DNA of 64,000 nucleotides from an uncultured Eubacterium sp. (GCA_910577195.1 CAJTLP010000003.1:269337-333336), one strand, 5' to 3'. Shown: positions 1-9,130, numbered from the stretch's first letter. Made by a program: numbers and translations. Notes: generated by a model from the sequence alone, not told the origin.

Positions 1-955
1 CAATAGCTTTTTTAAATGCACCCTCAACATCCATAAGATATTTATAGGAATACCAGGATGCATTGCGATTTATCATATCAAGAATATCCAGGCAGATATC
101 CTTGCTGATGATATATTTAGTAATGGAAAACTGCTCACGTATATTCTTGGTAAAATAAGTTACATTAAACAGATGAAAATCAGTTAAAAGCAAAAATACA
201 CCCTGCTGGAATTTCATCCTTGTATTTGTTGGCACATCTATCAGCTTTGCTTTGGGAACCGGCTTTGAACCGATATGCTCAAGATGCTTTCTGAAATCAT
301 CAGGCATCGGCAGAATATGCTTATTTGCAAAAATATCCTTAACTGCCTTTTTTATATCATCTTCCTTAATACAGCTGACATAAACACTGAAATCCTTGAG
401 CCACTGATTTGCCACATTGATATCATTTGTATAATCATTAAAATCCTTAAGCTCCAGAACATAGAGAATAATATCATCATCAAATTCAGTTCTGTCCTTA
501 AGAGCAAAGGATAGTGACGGATAAAGACTTTTGGTAAAATCTATAAGTGGTGAAAAATCACAGTAATGCTGTGCAAAAGCACATATTTCATACATATTAT
601 CCACATCAGCTTTTCCCATAGTTTTATTAAACACATCAACAAAACTGCCCATACCGGCATAATAATTATACAGATAATGTGAATCAATATGAACGATTCC
701 CAAATCGTTATCCTTAAAAAGCTCCTTTGGCTTTCTGAACATAGTCGGAATCAGATGCCTGTTTGGGTCATTAATCCGCTCTCCTCTGTAAAAAAGCTGC
801 TTGCCGCACAAAAAATCATTTAAAATATATTTTTCAAATTCTTCGTAAGTATCTATCTTTTTACTGACAGAGCTGAAATCAAAATCAAGTTCATCGCTGA
901 TTTTCTCGTTCAATGATTCCAACCGTTTTTTGAGATGCTCTCTTGCTGAAAACAT
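1..955 (-). CDS. FRG domain protein, C-terminus cut by window edge
   Basis: The reading frame is open from an ATG at 955 to the left edge (318 codons, no stop). The start follows AAGGCGG, and the gene lies 14 bp after the oxidoreductase stop, so it is probably co-transcribed with it. An FRG domain is visible: the YRGER motif at residues 56-60, AQHY at 128-131, then PLIDFTKSLYPSLSFAL at 136-152. These match the domain's usual RG, QHYG and LLDWT-P-ALFFA positions. FRG is named for its conserved residues and its biochemical role is not settled; it occurs in stand-alone proteins and in some mobile or defence contexts. Nothing here indicates a substrate. The domain call is fairly firm, the function unknown. 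Confidence 0.75.
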   Translation of the reverse strand, partial: MFSAREHLKKRLESLNEKISDELDFDFSSVSKKIDTYEEFEKYILNDFLCGKQLFYRGERINDPNRHLIPTMFRKPKELFKDNDLGIVHIDSHYLYNYYAGMGSFVDVFNKTMGKADVDNMYEICAFAQHYCDFSPLIDFTKSLYPSLSFALKDRTEFDDDIILYVLELKDFNDYTNDINVANQWLKDFSVYVSCIKEDDIKKAVKDIFANKHILPMPDDFRKHLEHIGSKPVPKAKLIDVPTNTRMKFQQGVFLLLTDFHLFNVTYFTKNIREQFSITKYIISKDICLDILDMINRNASWYSYKYLMDVEGAFKKAI

Positions 956-969
956 AATCACATTCCGCC

Positions 970-3042
970 TTATTCAATGGAAGAAACAAGCTGGAAAGCT
1001 GCTTCGGTTGCATTTGCAATTCTTCCGATTTTATCACTGTCTCCGATGTTATAGACCTTATAATCGCTGCTGTTCTTTATCTCATCATAAAGGCATGTAT
1101 CAGGTCTTACACCGAGTGACAGAACAACATAATCCGCATCAACTGTCACCGTCTTTTTATCAGAAATGCGCTCAAGAGCAATTGAGCTGTCATTAATGGA
1201 AAGCAGCTTGTGACCGGGCATAAATACGGTACCTGCTGACTCAAGCTTCGGCATAGCATCATCAACGTGCTGGAACCATGCACCGGGTGCAATTTTATCA
1301 GCCATTTCAACAATAGTAACCTTATTGCCCTGCTCTGCCAAAAGCTCACTTGTTTCAAGACCTGTCATACCTGAGCCGATAACAGCAACCTTTTTATTCT
1401 CAAGGGTGATATTACCGTTAAGAATTTCAGTTACAGTGGTGACATTCTCTCTCTCAAAGGGTTTAGGGAAAACTGCATTGCCGCCTGTAGCATTGACAAC
1501 GATGTCAGGCTTATATGTATCAACAATATCCTTTGTTGCTTTTACACCAAACTCAATCTGAACACCAAGCTCTTTCACATTATTCAAAAGGTCTGCACAT
1601 ACCCAGCCCATTTTTTCCTTATGAGGCGGCTTTTTAGCAAGATTCAGCTGACCGCCTGCACAATTCTCTTTTTCAATAACAGTGACATCAAATTCACGTT
1701 TAGCCAGAAGCTCAGCCGCCGATAAACCTGCAGGACCTGCACCGATAATGAGTGCCTTTCTGCCGTTTCCGTTCTTTTTCAGGTAAGTGTTTTCTCTGCC
1801 TACAAAAGGATTTACGGAACAATGACCGTGACTGTATTTGTATGCATTTTCCATCATACTTTCAAAACAGTATAAGCAGCATACACATCTTTTAATTAAG
1901 TCTTCATTTCCTGACTGTGTTTTATTTACCCAATGGGGATCTGCAATAAGAGGTCTGCCGAGAGAAATGAAATCCTGTATTCCCTCCTCAAGCTGCAGCT
2001 CAGCCTGCTTTGGTGAACGTATAAGATTGGCAGCAATTACAGGAATATCAACAACCTCTTTGACCTTAGCAGCAAGGTGCTTTCTCCAGCCGCAGTCAAA
2101 GGTAGTCGGCTCAAGCCAGTAGTTAAATGTATCATAAGAGGCTGAGGAAACATCAATTGCATCAATACCTTTATCGCTGAGGATTTTTGCCATTTTGAGA
2201 CCTTCCTCAATACCGTAGCCTTTGCCCGGCTGACCGATTCTGTCATACATCTCATCAACAGTAAGACGAACAACAATCGGAAAATCCTTTCCGCAGTTTT
2301 TTCTGATACCGTCAATTATCTCAGTAAGAAATCTCATTCTGTTTTCAAGGCTGCCGCCGTATTCATCCGTACGCTTATTGGTATTCGGTGACAAAAACTG
2401 CTGAATCAGATAACCGTGTGATGCGTGAAGTTCCACACCGTCACAGTCTGCTTTTTGAACTCTTACTGCACCTTCAATAAACTCGCAGATTAATTTCTTT
2501 ACAGCTTTAGTTGACAGTCCTCTGTTAACGCTTTCACTCATTTTGCTTTTTTCGCATTTGCTCGGTGCTACTGTTCGCGGAACAATATCCTTGTCTTGAA
2601 GCTTTTTTCCGGGAGGTATAACGGCACCTGTTAATATCTTGGTATAAAGCTCCCCCATAAGCTTATCGCCCACAACACAAAGCGGAACTGTACCAATCAT
2701 CAGTCCGAGATTCTGTCGTCCCGGATGATGAAGTTCAACCATAATTTTACAGTTATGACGATGAATGCGCCTTGCCATTTCCTTTAAAGCAGGTATCTGA
2801 TAATCATGGCTCATACCAAGCTGTCCGAAAGAAGAGGCGCCTGTAACATCGTTTACACGAGTAATTTCGGTGAAAATTAATCCGACACCGCCTTTAGCAC
2901 GTTCTTCATAATAATCCATCATCTTTTTTGTTGCACAGCCGTTATACTGACCGAAGCCCATACACATCGGTGCCATAACAACTCTGTTTTTAATTTCCAC
3001 ACTGCCTATTTTCATAGGCGTGAACAGCTTTTCATATTTCAT
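970..3042 (-). CDS. NADH:flavin oxidoreductase, Old Yellow Enzyme / 2,4-dienoyl-CoA reductase (BaiCD-like) family
   Basis: This 690-residue protein has the layout of FadH and BaiCD/BaiH. An FMN-binding TIM barrel spans about residues 5-370, with the OYE active-site segment HASHGYLIQQF at 206-216. A cysteine cluster (386, 388, 389, 392, 408) follows for a 4Fe-4S centre. The C-terminus is an FAD/NAD(P) module with two Rossmann motifs (GAGPAG at 434-439 and GSGMTG near 546). Such enzymes pass electrons from NAD(P)H through FAD and the Fe-S cluster to FMN and reduce the C=C bond of an enoyl substrate. The substrate (enoate, dienoyl-CoA, bile-acid derivative or xenobiotic) cannot be read from sequence, and no bai genes are adjacent. 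The Cys spacing looks slightly unusual: C-x2-C-x2-C-x15-C in place of the C-x2-C-x3-C-x11-C I recall for FadH. Confidence 0.85.
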   Translation of the reverse strand: MKYEKLFTPMKIGSVEIKNRVVMAPMCMGFGQYNGCATKKMMDYYEERAKGGVGLIFTEITRVNDVTGASSFGQLGMSHDYQIPALKEMARRIHRHNCKIMVELHHPGRQNLGLMIGTVPLCVVGDKLMGELYTKILTGAVIPPGKKLQDKDIVPRTVAPSKCEKSKMSESVNRGLSTKAVKKLICEFIEGAVRVQKADCDGVELHASHGYLIQQFLSPNTNKRTDEYGGSLENRMRFLTEIIDGIRKNCGKDFPIVVRLTVDEMYDRIGQPGKGYGIEEGLKMAKILSDKGIDAIDVSSASYDTFNYWLEPTTFDCGWRKHLAAKVKEVVDIPVIAANLIRSPKQAELQLEEGIQDFISLGRPLIADPHWVNKTQSGNEDLIKRCVCCLYCFESMMENAYKYSHGHCSVNPFVGRENTYLKKNGNGRKALIIGAGPAGLSAAELLAKREFDVTVIEKENCAGGQLNLAKKPPHKEKMGWVCADLLNNVKELGVQIEFGVKATKDIVDTYKPDIVVNATGGNAVFPKPFERENVTTVTEILNGNITLENKKVAVIGSGMTGLETSELLAEQGNKVTIVEMADKIAPGAWFQHVDDAMPKLESAGTVFMPGHKLLSINDSSIALERISDKKTVTVDADYVVLSLGVRPDTCLYDEIKNSSDYKVYNIGDSDKIGRIANATEAAFQLVSSIE

Positions 3043-3069
3043 AATTTCACCTTTATATTATGTAAGATA

Positions 3070-3090
3070 AGGGCACCTTTGCGGTGCCCT
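3070..3090 (-). terminator. Hairpin terminator after the 183-residue membrane protein
   Basis: An 8-bp stem (AGGGCACC/GGTGCCCT) with a 5-nt loop lies just past the stop of the upstream minus-strand gene. On the minus strand it is followed by TATCTTAC, so the U-tract is weak and termination may be partial. Confidence 0.55.
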
Positions 3091-3100
3091 GTGTAAAATT

Positions 3101-3652
3101 TTATTTTCTTTTTGACTTTTTCTTTTTTCCTTTATTGGCATTTTTATGAGCGTATTTCTTTTCCTTTTCAAGATCCTGAGCTTTGGACCATTTGAAAAAC
3201 CAAAGAACAATAAGACCTATAACAGCCAAAACTGCAATAACAATGATCAAAGCGGTTACGGTTTTACTTATTGTACCAATCTTCTCAATGGTCTTCATCA
3301 TAAAAGTACCGGACGGAGAAAACTGTTGTTCCCCATTATATTCATAAAGGGCATCACCGTTAACGACCACCTCTTTGCCATCCTTATCTGTAAAATAGAA
3401 CTGAAGTCGGTTTGCAAGCTCATCCGTATCCTTATTATAATCAGGATTTTCTCTTCTATAAATCTTAATCTCTTCATCGCCTACAGTCTGTACAACAGAC
3501 TTCGGCATAACACGAAGCATAAGATTCATTTGTTCTTCAGGGGTAGCAGTTTTAAAAGATGAAACCGCCACATTGATTATCACGAGAACGGCAACTAAAA
3601 TTACTGCTATAACCGATACTGCAGCAATTGCTATCTTTTTAATCTTTTTCAT
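3101..3652 (-). CDS. Small membrane protein with two TM segments and Lys-rich tail
   Basis: I do not recognise this 183-residue protein. It has a basic N-terminus and a hydrophobic segment (about residues 8-32). An extracytoplasmic-looking stretch of about 100 residues is rich in charged residues. A second membrane segment (about 132-155) leads to a C-terminal tail that is almost entirely Lys/Arg, ending KGKKKKSKRK, probably cytoplasmic and able to bind acidic lipid or nucleic acid. The start follows GAGGAAG. It may share an expression unit with the upstream zinc-ribbon protein, from which it is separated by 77 bp. Function unknown. Confidence 0.7.
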   Translation of the reverse strand: MKKIKKIAIAAVSVIAVILVAVLVIINVAVSSFKTATPEEQMNLMLRVMPKSVVQTVGDEEIKIYRRENPDYNKDTDELANRLQFYFTDKDGKEVVVNGDALYEYNGEQQFSPSGTFMMKTIEKIGTISKTVTALIIVIAVLAVIGLIVLWFFKWSKAQDLEKEKKYAHKNANKGKKKKSKRK

Positions 3653-3694
3653 TGAAACTTCCTCATTAGATAAAATATAGAACTTATTAATTAA

Positions 3695-3717
3695 GGAGCA
3701 AAGTCAAGCCCTGCTCC
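3695..3717 (-). terminator. Weak hairpin between two membrane-protein genes
   Basis: A 6-bp stem (GGAGCA/TGCTCC) sits directly after the zinc-ribbon gene on the minus strand, extended by imperfect A-T pairs and followed by TTAATTAATAAG. It lacks a clean U-tract, so it may be only a weak terminator. Confidence 0.35.
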
Positions 3718-3729
3718 CTAAACACAGAA

Positions 3730-4647
3730 TTATTGTTTCTTTTTCGCTCTGGCAGCAAGCTTTGCTTTGGCTTCTTCAACCTTCTTAGCTTCCTCTTCGG
3801 CTGCTGCTTTTTCTGCTTCGGCATTAGCCTTTTCTCTTTCAATCTGCTTCTGGCGCTCTTTTTCCTCTTTTTTAGCCTTGCGAGCAAGTCTTTCCTCCTC
3901 AAGCGTTTCATCGCTCTTTGCAGGTGCCTTTGCCACAGCAATATTTATGCCGGTTGCAGCAAAAAGAAGAACAATTGCAACAAAATAGCCCCAAGAAACA
4001 GAAGCACCGCCGTTAATAACAGGAAAATCACCGAAATTGAAAGCAGTAAACTGCTGAGCAAGCGAGCCGCTCATTACAAAGCAGACAACAGCTGCAACAG
4101 AGGCTGCTACAGAAAGAGCATCAAAAACAATGGTCGACTTTGTCTTTGGTTTTTTACACATAATAATATTAAGGAAAAATGCAATAACAATGAAAAGTGC
4201 ACTGAGAACAAAAAGTATATATCCAGCAACACCTAAAGTAACAGCACCGCCGAAGCCCTCAAACTTCATATTCGTTATATACAGATTTATATCACCGAAA
4301 AAGCTGGAAAAAAAGTCAATCAGTGACTTTTTGCCGCTGAAGGATATTATACTTAAATCAAAGCTTTCACCATCGCTTTTTAAGGTCGCCCATGGAAGAA
4401 TAAATCCGATTGCAGGAAGAAATGTAAGAATGAGGCGTACAATACGCAGCTTTGTTCCGTAGATAGAATAAGCAATTCTGTTCATCGTTCTGTTAAAAAC
4501 AGCAAACTGTTTTTCTGCCTTAATGTTATCCTCCTCAAGTCTTGCCTGCCAATTATAGTTTGGAATTGAAACACCGCAAGATGAGCATTCTGCCTTTACA
4601 TCCCAGATACGTAATTTTTTTCCGCAGTTAGGACAGGTACTTGCCAT
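3730..4647 (-). CDS. Zinc-ribbon membrane protein with charged coiled-coil tail
   Basis: The product has 305 residues if it starts at the ATG at 4647, which has AAGGGG at a good distance; an in-frame ATG 18 bp upstream would overlap that ribosome site. The N-terminus carries a CPNCG ... CSSCG zinc ribbon (about residues 5-28). Four likely membrane segments follow (roughly 75-95, 130-160, 180-200, 220-240). The tail (about 245-305) is a highly charged Glu/Lys/Ala coiled coil rich in AKKEEKE-type sequence. A cytoplasmic zinc ribbon joined to several TM helices is common in uncharacterised Firmicute proteins. No enzymatic motif is visible and the function is unknown. Confidence 0.75.
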   Translation of the reverse strand: MASTCPNCGKKLRIWDVKAECSSCGVSIPNYNWQARLEEDNIKAEKQFAVFNRTMNRIAYSIYGTKLRIVRLILTFLPAIGFILPWATLKSDGESFDLSIISFSGKKSLIDFFSSFFGDINLYITNMKFEGFGGAVTLGVAGYILFVLSALFIVIAFFLNIIMCKKPKTKSTIVFDALSVAASVAAVVCFVMSGSLAQQFTAFNFGDFPVINGGASVSWGYFVAIVLLFAATGINIAVAKAPAKSDETLEEERLARKAKKEEKERQKQIEREKANAEAEKAAAEEEAKKVEEAKAKLAARAKKKQ

Positions 4648-4804
4648 TAACGGCACCCCTTTCAAAAAAAATATTACTAAGTTATTTTATAATTATTTTC
4701 TTCGCTTGTCAATACAATTTAAAATATAATTGTGTTTAATTCAACAATGTTTGCATTAGGAAAAATATACAAGGATAAATATGAAACTTGCAACTAAAAA
4801 ACTA

Positions 4805-4833
4805 TTGATTTCAACTATCTAATATGATAGTAT
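4805..4833 (+). promoter_or_regulatory. Candidate promoter for the GPH symporter, with overlapping inverted repeat
   Basis: TTGATT (4805-4810), a 17-bp spacer and TAGTAT (4828-4833) lie about 77 bp before the symporter start. The inverted repeat CTATC-N6-GATAG overlaps the spacer and -10 element and could be an operator. The -10 is weak, so this is a candidate only. Confidence 0.4.
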
Positions 4834-4909
4834 ATTATATGTTACTAATAATTCATAGACTGACCTTTTATATGTTTAACAGGCTGTCTTAAGAAATGAG
4901 GGAATATCT

Positions 4910-6439
4910 TTGGCTGAAGAAATCATTACTGATGAATTAACTCAAACCGAAATGGACGAGCTGGATAAGCTTGCCTACACGCATAAGCGTTATCTCACAC
5001 CTAAAGAAATTGCAGCGTATGTTCTTGTAAATTTCGGTCAGAAAAATTTATCGCAATTTGTTGATGCATTTAGAGAATTCTTTATGATTCAGTTTCTTAA
5101 GCTTAACACAACAGCTTATGCAAACATAAATCTTTTTGCATCCATTTACGATGCAGTCGATGATACCATATCAGGTCTTATCATTGACCGTACCCGTACC
5201 CGCTGGGGTCGTATAAGACCATTCTTTATTATTCCTTTACCACTCTGGGTTGTGGGCGGTGCAATGATGTTTACGGCGCCTGACATTCAGGCAAAGGAAA
5301 AGGTTATATGGGCTGCCGTTGCTATTGTTATCTACGGTCTCGGTATGAGCTATTTTGGTGCTTGGGGACTTATGATTTACAATATCACGCCGAACACCGA
5401 TGAGAGAGATAATCTGATCACCACAACAAAGTTCTTTGAGCTTTTCGGAACCTGGCTTCCTTCTCTTGTGCCTGTTCTTGTTACTCTCCTTCCTAAAATC
5501 AGTGATAAAATCTCTATGAAGAGCATTTATTCCGGATTTGCTTATTTTATGCTTATACTTGCGGCTGCCTTTTCAATATTCGGCTTTTTCAATATGAGAG
5601 AGCGTGTGCCGCTTATGAGCCGTGAAGAAATCCAAGAAACTTCTGTACTTGAATCCATCAAAAACATTTTTACAAACCGACCGTTATTTGTTGTAATTCT
5701 TGCAAACTTCTTTAATTCATTCAAATCAGTCGGCGGTTCTTCAGAATCTTATTTCTGGCTTAACAATACCGGTTCTCTTATGAACGCTACAATCTGCGGT
5801 CTCTTTACAGGTATACCAAACTATATTATGGTACCTCTTGCAGCTAAAATGGTTAAAAAATTCGGTGCAAGAGCCACATCAATTATTGCCGGCTTATTTG
5901 GTTTCTTTGCTTATATGACATTGTTCTTTGTAGGCTATCATCCATTTGGTCAGACGTTCCACGACAATTACATATTCAACTTAATCTGGGTAATCTTCGG
6001 TCTTACAATCTGCGGTCTTCCGAATAAGCTTTTACTTGTAAGCGGTCAGATTGTAACTGCTGAGGCTCTTGACTATATGGAATGGAAGCACGGTCTCAGA
6101 AACGAAGCACTCGTTACTACCGTACAGGGTTATTTTGGTAAGCTTGCTACATCCGTAACAGGCTGGCTCTCAGGTATGGTACTTACTTGGATTAACTATA
6201 TTCCTCTCACAGACTCACTTGGTAACGCTATTCCGCAGACTGATCCTAAAATGCTCAATGGTATCTGGGCAATATTCTGTATCCTTCCTGCACTTGCAAG
6301 AGGACTTTACGGCGTTTCATTTATTCTTTATCCGATTCACGGTAAAGTACAGCAGCAAATGATTGTTGAGCTTGCTGATAAGCGAGCAAACAGACTTGCT
6401 GAGCAGAATACTAAGGATAATGCAATCAATAATGATTAA
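4910..6439 (+). CDS. GPH-family sugar:cation symporter (MelB-like)
   Basis: A 509-residue multi-pass protein of the glycoside-pentoside-hexuronide:cation symporter type (MFS superfamily). Signs are the early DAVDDTISGLIIDRTRTRWGR segment, equivalent to the MelB motif with conserved Asp residues and the D-x2-R-x-R-x-G-R loop, and about 12 hydrophobic stretches. The hydrophilic N-terminus (about 30 residues) is longer than usual. The start is TTG, with GAGGGA placed for it; an ATG 14 bp upstream is out of frame. The gene stands alone on the plus strand with its own terminator, so no neighbouring enzyme names its sugar. A second GPH symporter lies in the glycan locus at 41.5 kb. Confidence 0.85.
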   Translation: MAEEIITDELTQTEMDELDKLAYTHKRYLTPKEIAAYVLVNFGQKNLSQFVDAFREFFMIQFLKLNTTAYANINLFASIYDAVDDTISGLIIDRTRTRWGRIRPFFIIPLPLWVVGGAMMFTAPDIQAKEKVIWAAVAIVIYGLGMSYFGAWGLMIYNITPNTDERDNLITTTKFFELFGTWLPSLVPVLVTLLPKISDKISMKSIYSGFAYFMLILAAAFSIFGFFNMRERVPLMSREEIQETSVLESIKNIFTNRPLFVVILANFFNSFKSVGGSSESYFWLNNTGSLMNATICGLFTGIPNYIMVPLAAKMVKKFGARATSIIAGLFGFFAYMTLFFVGYHPFGQTFHDNYIFNLIWVIFGLTICGLPNKLLLVSGQIVTAEALDYMEWKHGLRNEALVTTVQGYFGKLATSVTGWLSGMVLTWINYIPLTDSLGNAIPQTDPKMLNGIWAIFCILPALARGLYGVSFILYPIHGKVQQQMIVELADKRANRLAEQNTKDNAINND

Positions 6440-6460
6440 TAAATATTCTAAATAAAACAT

Positions 6461-6492
6461 ACACCGATGTACATTTTTCAGTGCATCGGTGT
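6461..6492 (+). terminator. Rho-independent terminator after the GPH symporter
   Basis: A 12-bp stem (ACACCGATGTAC with GTGCATCGGTGT, one G-U pair) and an 8-nt loop are followed by TTTTGTTTTT on the plus strand, 21 bp after the stop codon. Confidence 0.9.
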
Positions 6493-6496
6493 TTTT

Positions 6497-6677
6497 GTTT
6501 TTGAAGATATTTTACAAGACTTATTCTTTTGCAAATGCTAAGCCTGTAAAACCTACGAAGAATATATTGATAAAATGAAGCATTCAAATAAAAATGATTT
6601 GGAATATATAGGAATATCAATATGCGATGACAAGAAAAAAGTCAATAAGCTCAGCGGGAATCTGCCATTATTAAGAT
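6497..6677 (+). other. Intergenic stretch, no supported gene
   Basis: The gap from the symporter to cysK (about 410 bp) holds a terminator, this stretch, a MITE-like element and the cysK terminator. A short open frame on the plus strand (about 6542-6680, ATG at 6575) has no ribosome-binding site and ends inside the repeat. It may be a decayed gene end but cannot be identified. Confidence 0.4.
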
Positions 6678-6799
6678 AAATTATTGTTAAGTGTAGGGGA
6701 GGGTCTCCGTGCCCTCCCAAAAAATTATGAAATGGGCAGGCGTGGAAACCTGCCCCTACGGAATCTTAAGTACATTATTGATAAACTAAACAATAATTT
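6678..6799. repeat. MITE-like palindromic repeat, 122 bp, 11-bp terminal inverted repeats
   Basis: The ends are perfect 11-bp inverted repeats (AAATTATTGTT and AACAATAATTT). Inside are GC-rich arms, GTAGGGGAGGG ... CCCTCCC and GGGCAGG ... CCTGCCCCTAC, that fold into paired hairpins, in sharp contrast with the AT-rich flanks. No coding capacity and no clear target-site duplication are visible. Small non-autonomous elements of this design are frequent in Clostridia; copies elsewhere in the genome would confirm it. Confidence 0.6.
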
Positions 6800-6813
6800 C
6801 CCACACAAAAAAA

Positions 6814-6834
6814 GCACAAGGATTAACCTTGTGC
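6814..6834 (-). terminator. Terminator of the metY-cysK operon
   Basis: An 8-bp stem (GCACAAGG/CCTTGTGC) lies 18 bp after the cysK stop and is followed on the minus strand by TTTTTTT. Confidence 0.9.
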
Positions 6835-6851
6835 CTCTTTTACTTTATAAT

Positions 6852-7781
6852 TTACTCTGAGAAAAGCGGAGTAGAAAGATATCTGTCACCTGTATCAGGC
6901 AAAAGTGCAACAATTGTTTTGCCTTTATTTTCAGGGCGGTTTGCAAGCTCCTTAGCTGCCCAGAGTGCTGCACCGCTTGAAATACCGACAAGCACACCTT
7001 CTGCCTTTGCAAACGCTCTGCCTGTTGCGAAAGCATCTTCATTTTCAACAGCAATGATTTCGTCATAAACATCTGTATTCAGCGTAGCAGGGACAAAGCC
7101 TGCACCAATACCCTGAATCGTATGCGGACCTGCCTCACCCTTTGAGAGCACAGGTGAGGTTGCAGGCTCAACTGCAACTACCTTAACATCCGGATTCTGC
7201 TCCTTAAGATATGCACCGACACCTGAAATCGTTCCGCCTGTACCTACACCGGCAACGAAGATATCAACCTTGCCCTCTGTATCTTTCCAGATTTCCAGGC
7301 CTGTGGTTGCCTTATGTGTAGCTGGATTTACAGGATTGACAAACTGACCTGCAATAAAGGAATTCGGAATTTCAGCAGCGAGCTCATCTGCCTTAGCAAT
7401 AGCACCTTTCATACCCTTAGCACCATCGGTAAGCACAAGCTCTGCTCCATACGCCTTCATAAGATTACGTCTTTCAACACTCATTGTTTCAGGCATGGTG
7501 ATAATAATTCTGTAGCCCTTTGATGCTGCAACAGCAGCAAGTCCTATGCCTGTATTACCGCTGGTAGGCTCGATAATCACGGAATCCTTTTTTAGTATTC
7601 CCTTTTCCTCTGCATCCTCAATAATTGCCTTTGCAATTCTGTCTTTTACAGAGCCTGCAGGATTGAAATATTCCAGCTTAACAAGAAGCTTAGCCTGAAG
7701 TTTATTTTTTTCAGAAAAATTGTTTGCCTCAACAAGCGGTGTATTGCCCACAAGCTCGAGAGCTGATTTATAAATAGCCAT
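6852..7781 (-). CDS. cysK: Cysteine synthase A (O-acetylserine sulfhydrylase)
   Basis: This 309-residue cytoplasmic PLP enzyme is full length for CysK. It forms L-cysteine from O-acetylserine and sulfide. The PLP lysine is K46 in NPAGSVKDR, the substrate loop is TSGNTG at 73-78, and the phosphate-binding loop is GTGGT at 180-184. The C-terminus has the usual DTGDRYLST motif. It lies 18 bp after metY on the same strand and ends at a strong terminator, giving a two-gene sulfide-incorporation operon expected to follow the shared upstream control region. No cysE is present in the window. Confidence 0.95.
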   Translation of the reverse strand: MAIYKSALELVGNTPLVEANNFSEKNKLQAKLLVKLEYFNPAGSVKDRIAKAIIEDAEEKGILKKDSVIIEPTSGNTGIGLAAVAASKGYRIIITMPETMSVERRNLMKAYGAELVLTDGAKGMKGAIAKADELAAEIPNSFIAGQFVNPVNPATHKATTGLEIWKDTEGKVDIFVAGVGTGGTISGVGAYLKEQNPDVKVVAVEPATSPVLSKGEAGPHTIQGIGAGFVPATLNTDVYDEIIAVENEDAFATGRAFAKAEGVLVGISSGAALWAAKELANRPENKGKTIVALLPDTGDRYLSTPLFSE

Positions 7782-7799
7782 AATAATTATCTCCTTACA

Positions 7800-9086
7800 T
7801 TAATCTATAGTATGAAATGCCTGATCCAAATCGTGAATAATATCATCAATATGCTCAGTACCGATTGAAAGTCTGATTGTATTCGGTTTAATATCCTGCT
7901 CTGCCAGCTCCTCAGGACTCAGCTGACTGTGTGTCGTTGTGGCAGGGTGAATCACAAGTGATTTAACATCCGCAACATTGGCAAGAATTGAGAATATTTT
8001 CAGGCTGTCAATAAACTGCTTTGCTTCCTTTTCTCCGCCCTTGATTTCAAAGGTAAATATTGAGCCTGCACCATTCGGAAAATACTTATTATATAAATCC
8101 TTATATCTTTCATCCACACTTGGGTGATTCACCTTTTCAACCTTAGGATTATTGGTAAGGTAATCAATTACCTTTTTTGTGTTTTCAACGTGACGTTCAA
8201 CACGAAGTGAAAGTGTTTCAAGTCCCTGCAGGAGAAGGAAAGCATTGAACGGTGAAATCGCTGCACCTGTATCTCTGAGAAGTATAGCACGGATATAGGT
8301 TACAAAAGCAGCCGGACCGGCGGCATCCACAAAGCTGACGCCGTGATAACTTGGGTTTGCATCTGCAATCTGAGGAAATTTACCGCTGCTTTTCCAGTCA
8401 AAGTTTCCGCTGTCAACAATTACACCGCCGAGTGTTGTGCCGTGACCGCCGATAAACTTTGTAGCTGAATGAACCACAATATCTGCACCGTATTCAATCG
8501 GTCTTAAAATATATGGCGTTGCAAAGGTTGAGTCAACAACAAGAGGAATATTATGCTTGTGTGCAATCTCTGCAAGCTTTTCAATATCAATAAGATTTGA
8601 ATTCGGATTACCCAGTGTTTCAAAGAAAATTGCTTTTGTATTATCCTGTATTGCATTTTCAAAATTTGACAAATCATCAGGGTCCACAAAGGTTGTGCTA
8701 ACACCGAAGTTCTTAAATGTATGCTCAAGATAATTATATGTACCGCCGTAAATTGTTTTAGCTGACACGATGTGGTCACCTGCTGTGGCAAGCGCCTGAA
8801 AGGTGTAAGCAAGAGCTGCCGCACCTGATGCGGTTGCAAGAGCAGCCACACCGCCCTCCAGTGCTGCGATACGCTTTTCAAAAACATCCTGCGTTGAATT
8901 CGTAAGTCTGCCGTAAATGTTGCCTGCATCAGAAAGATTGAATCTTGCCTGTGCGTGATCACTGTTGTTAAACACATAGGATGTGGTCTGATAAATCGGA
9001 ACTGCCCTTGCATCTGTTGCCGGATCCGGCTCCTCCTGTCCTACGTGAAGCTGTAATGTTTCAAAATGATATTTATATTCTGACAT
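7800..9086 (-). CDS. metY: O-acetylhomoserine sulfhydrylase (aminocarboxypropyltransferase)
   Basis: This 428-residue Cys/Met-metabolism PLP enzyme has the length typical of MetY. It makes L-homocysteine from O-acetylhomoserine and sulfide. PLP attachment is at K210 in SATKFIGGHG, and the N-terminus has the family pattern FETLQLHVGQ and PIYQTTSYVF. The internal insertion (about residues 225-260, GNFDWKSSGKFPQ) separates MetY from shorter cystathionine synthases and lyases. The ATG follows AAAGGAAA. Upstream are, in order, a consensus promoter overlapping one operator, a second operator and a Cys-rich 28-codon ORF, so expression is probably set by sulfur or cysteine supply. Confidence 0.93.
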   Translation of the reverse strand: MSEYKYHFETLQLHVGQEEPDPATDARAVPIYQTTSYVFNNSDHAQARFNLSDAGNIYGRLTNSTQDVFEKRIAALEGGVAALATASGAAALAYTFQALATAGDHIVSAKTIYGGTYNYLEHTFKNFGVSTTFVDPDDLSNFENAIQDNTKAIFFETLGNPNSNLIDIEKLAEIAHKHNIPLVVDSTFATPYILRPIEYGADIVVHSATKFIGGHGTTLGGVIVDSGNFDWKSSGKFPQIADANPSYHGVSFVDAAGPAAFVTYIRAILLRDTGAAISPFNAFLLLQGLETLSLRVERHVENTKKVIDYLTNNPKVEKVNHPSVDERYKDLYNKYFPNGAGSIFTFEIKGGEKEAKQFIDSLKIFSILANVADVKSLVIHPATTTHSQLSPEELAEQDIKPNTIRLSIGTEHIDDIIHDLDQAFHTID

Positions 9087-9130
9087 AAAAATGGTTTCCT
9101 TTCAAGTTAAAATTCAGTTAAAATTAAAAT

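Noticed and set aside
6542..6680. Short plus-strand open frame in the symporter-cysK gap
   Set aside because: No ribosome-binding site, no recognisable motif, and it ends inside the MITE-like repeat. It may be a decayed gene end but cannot be supported.
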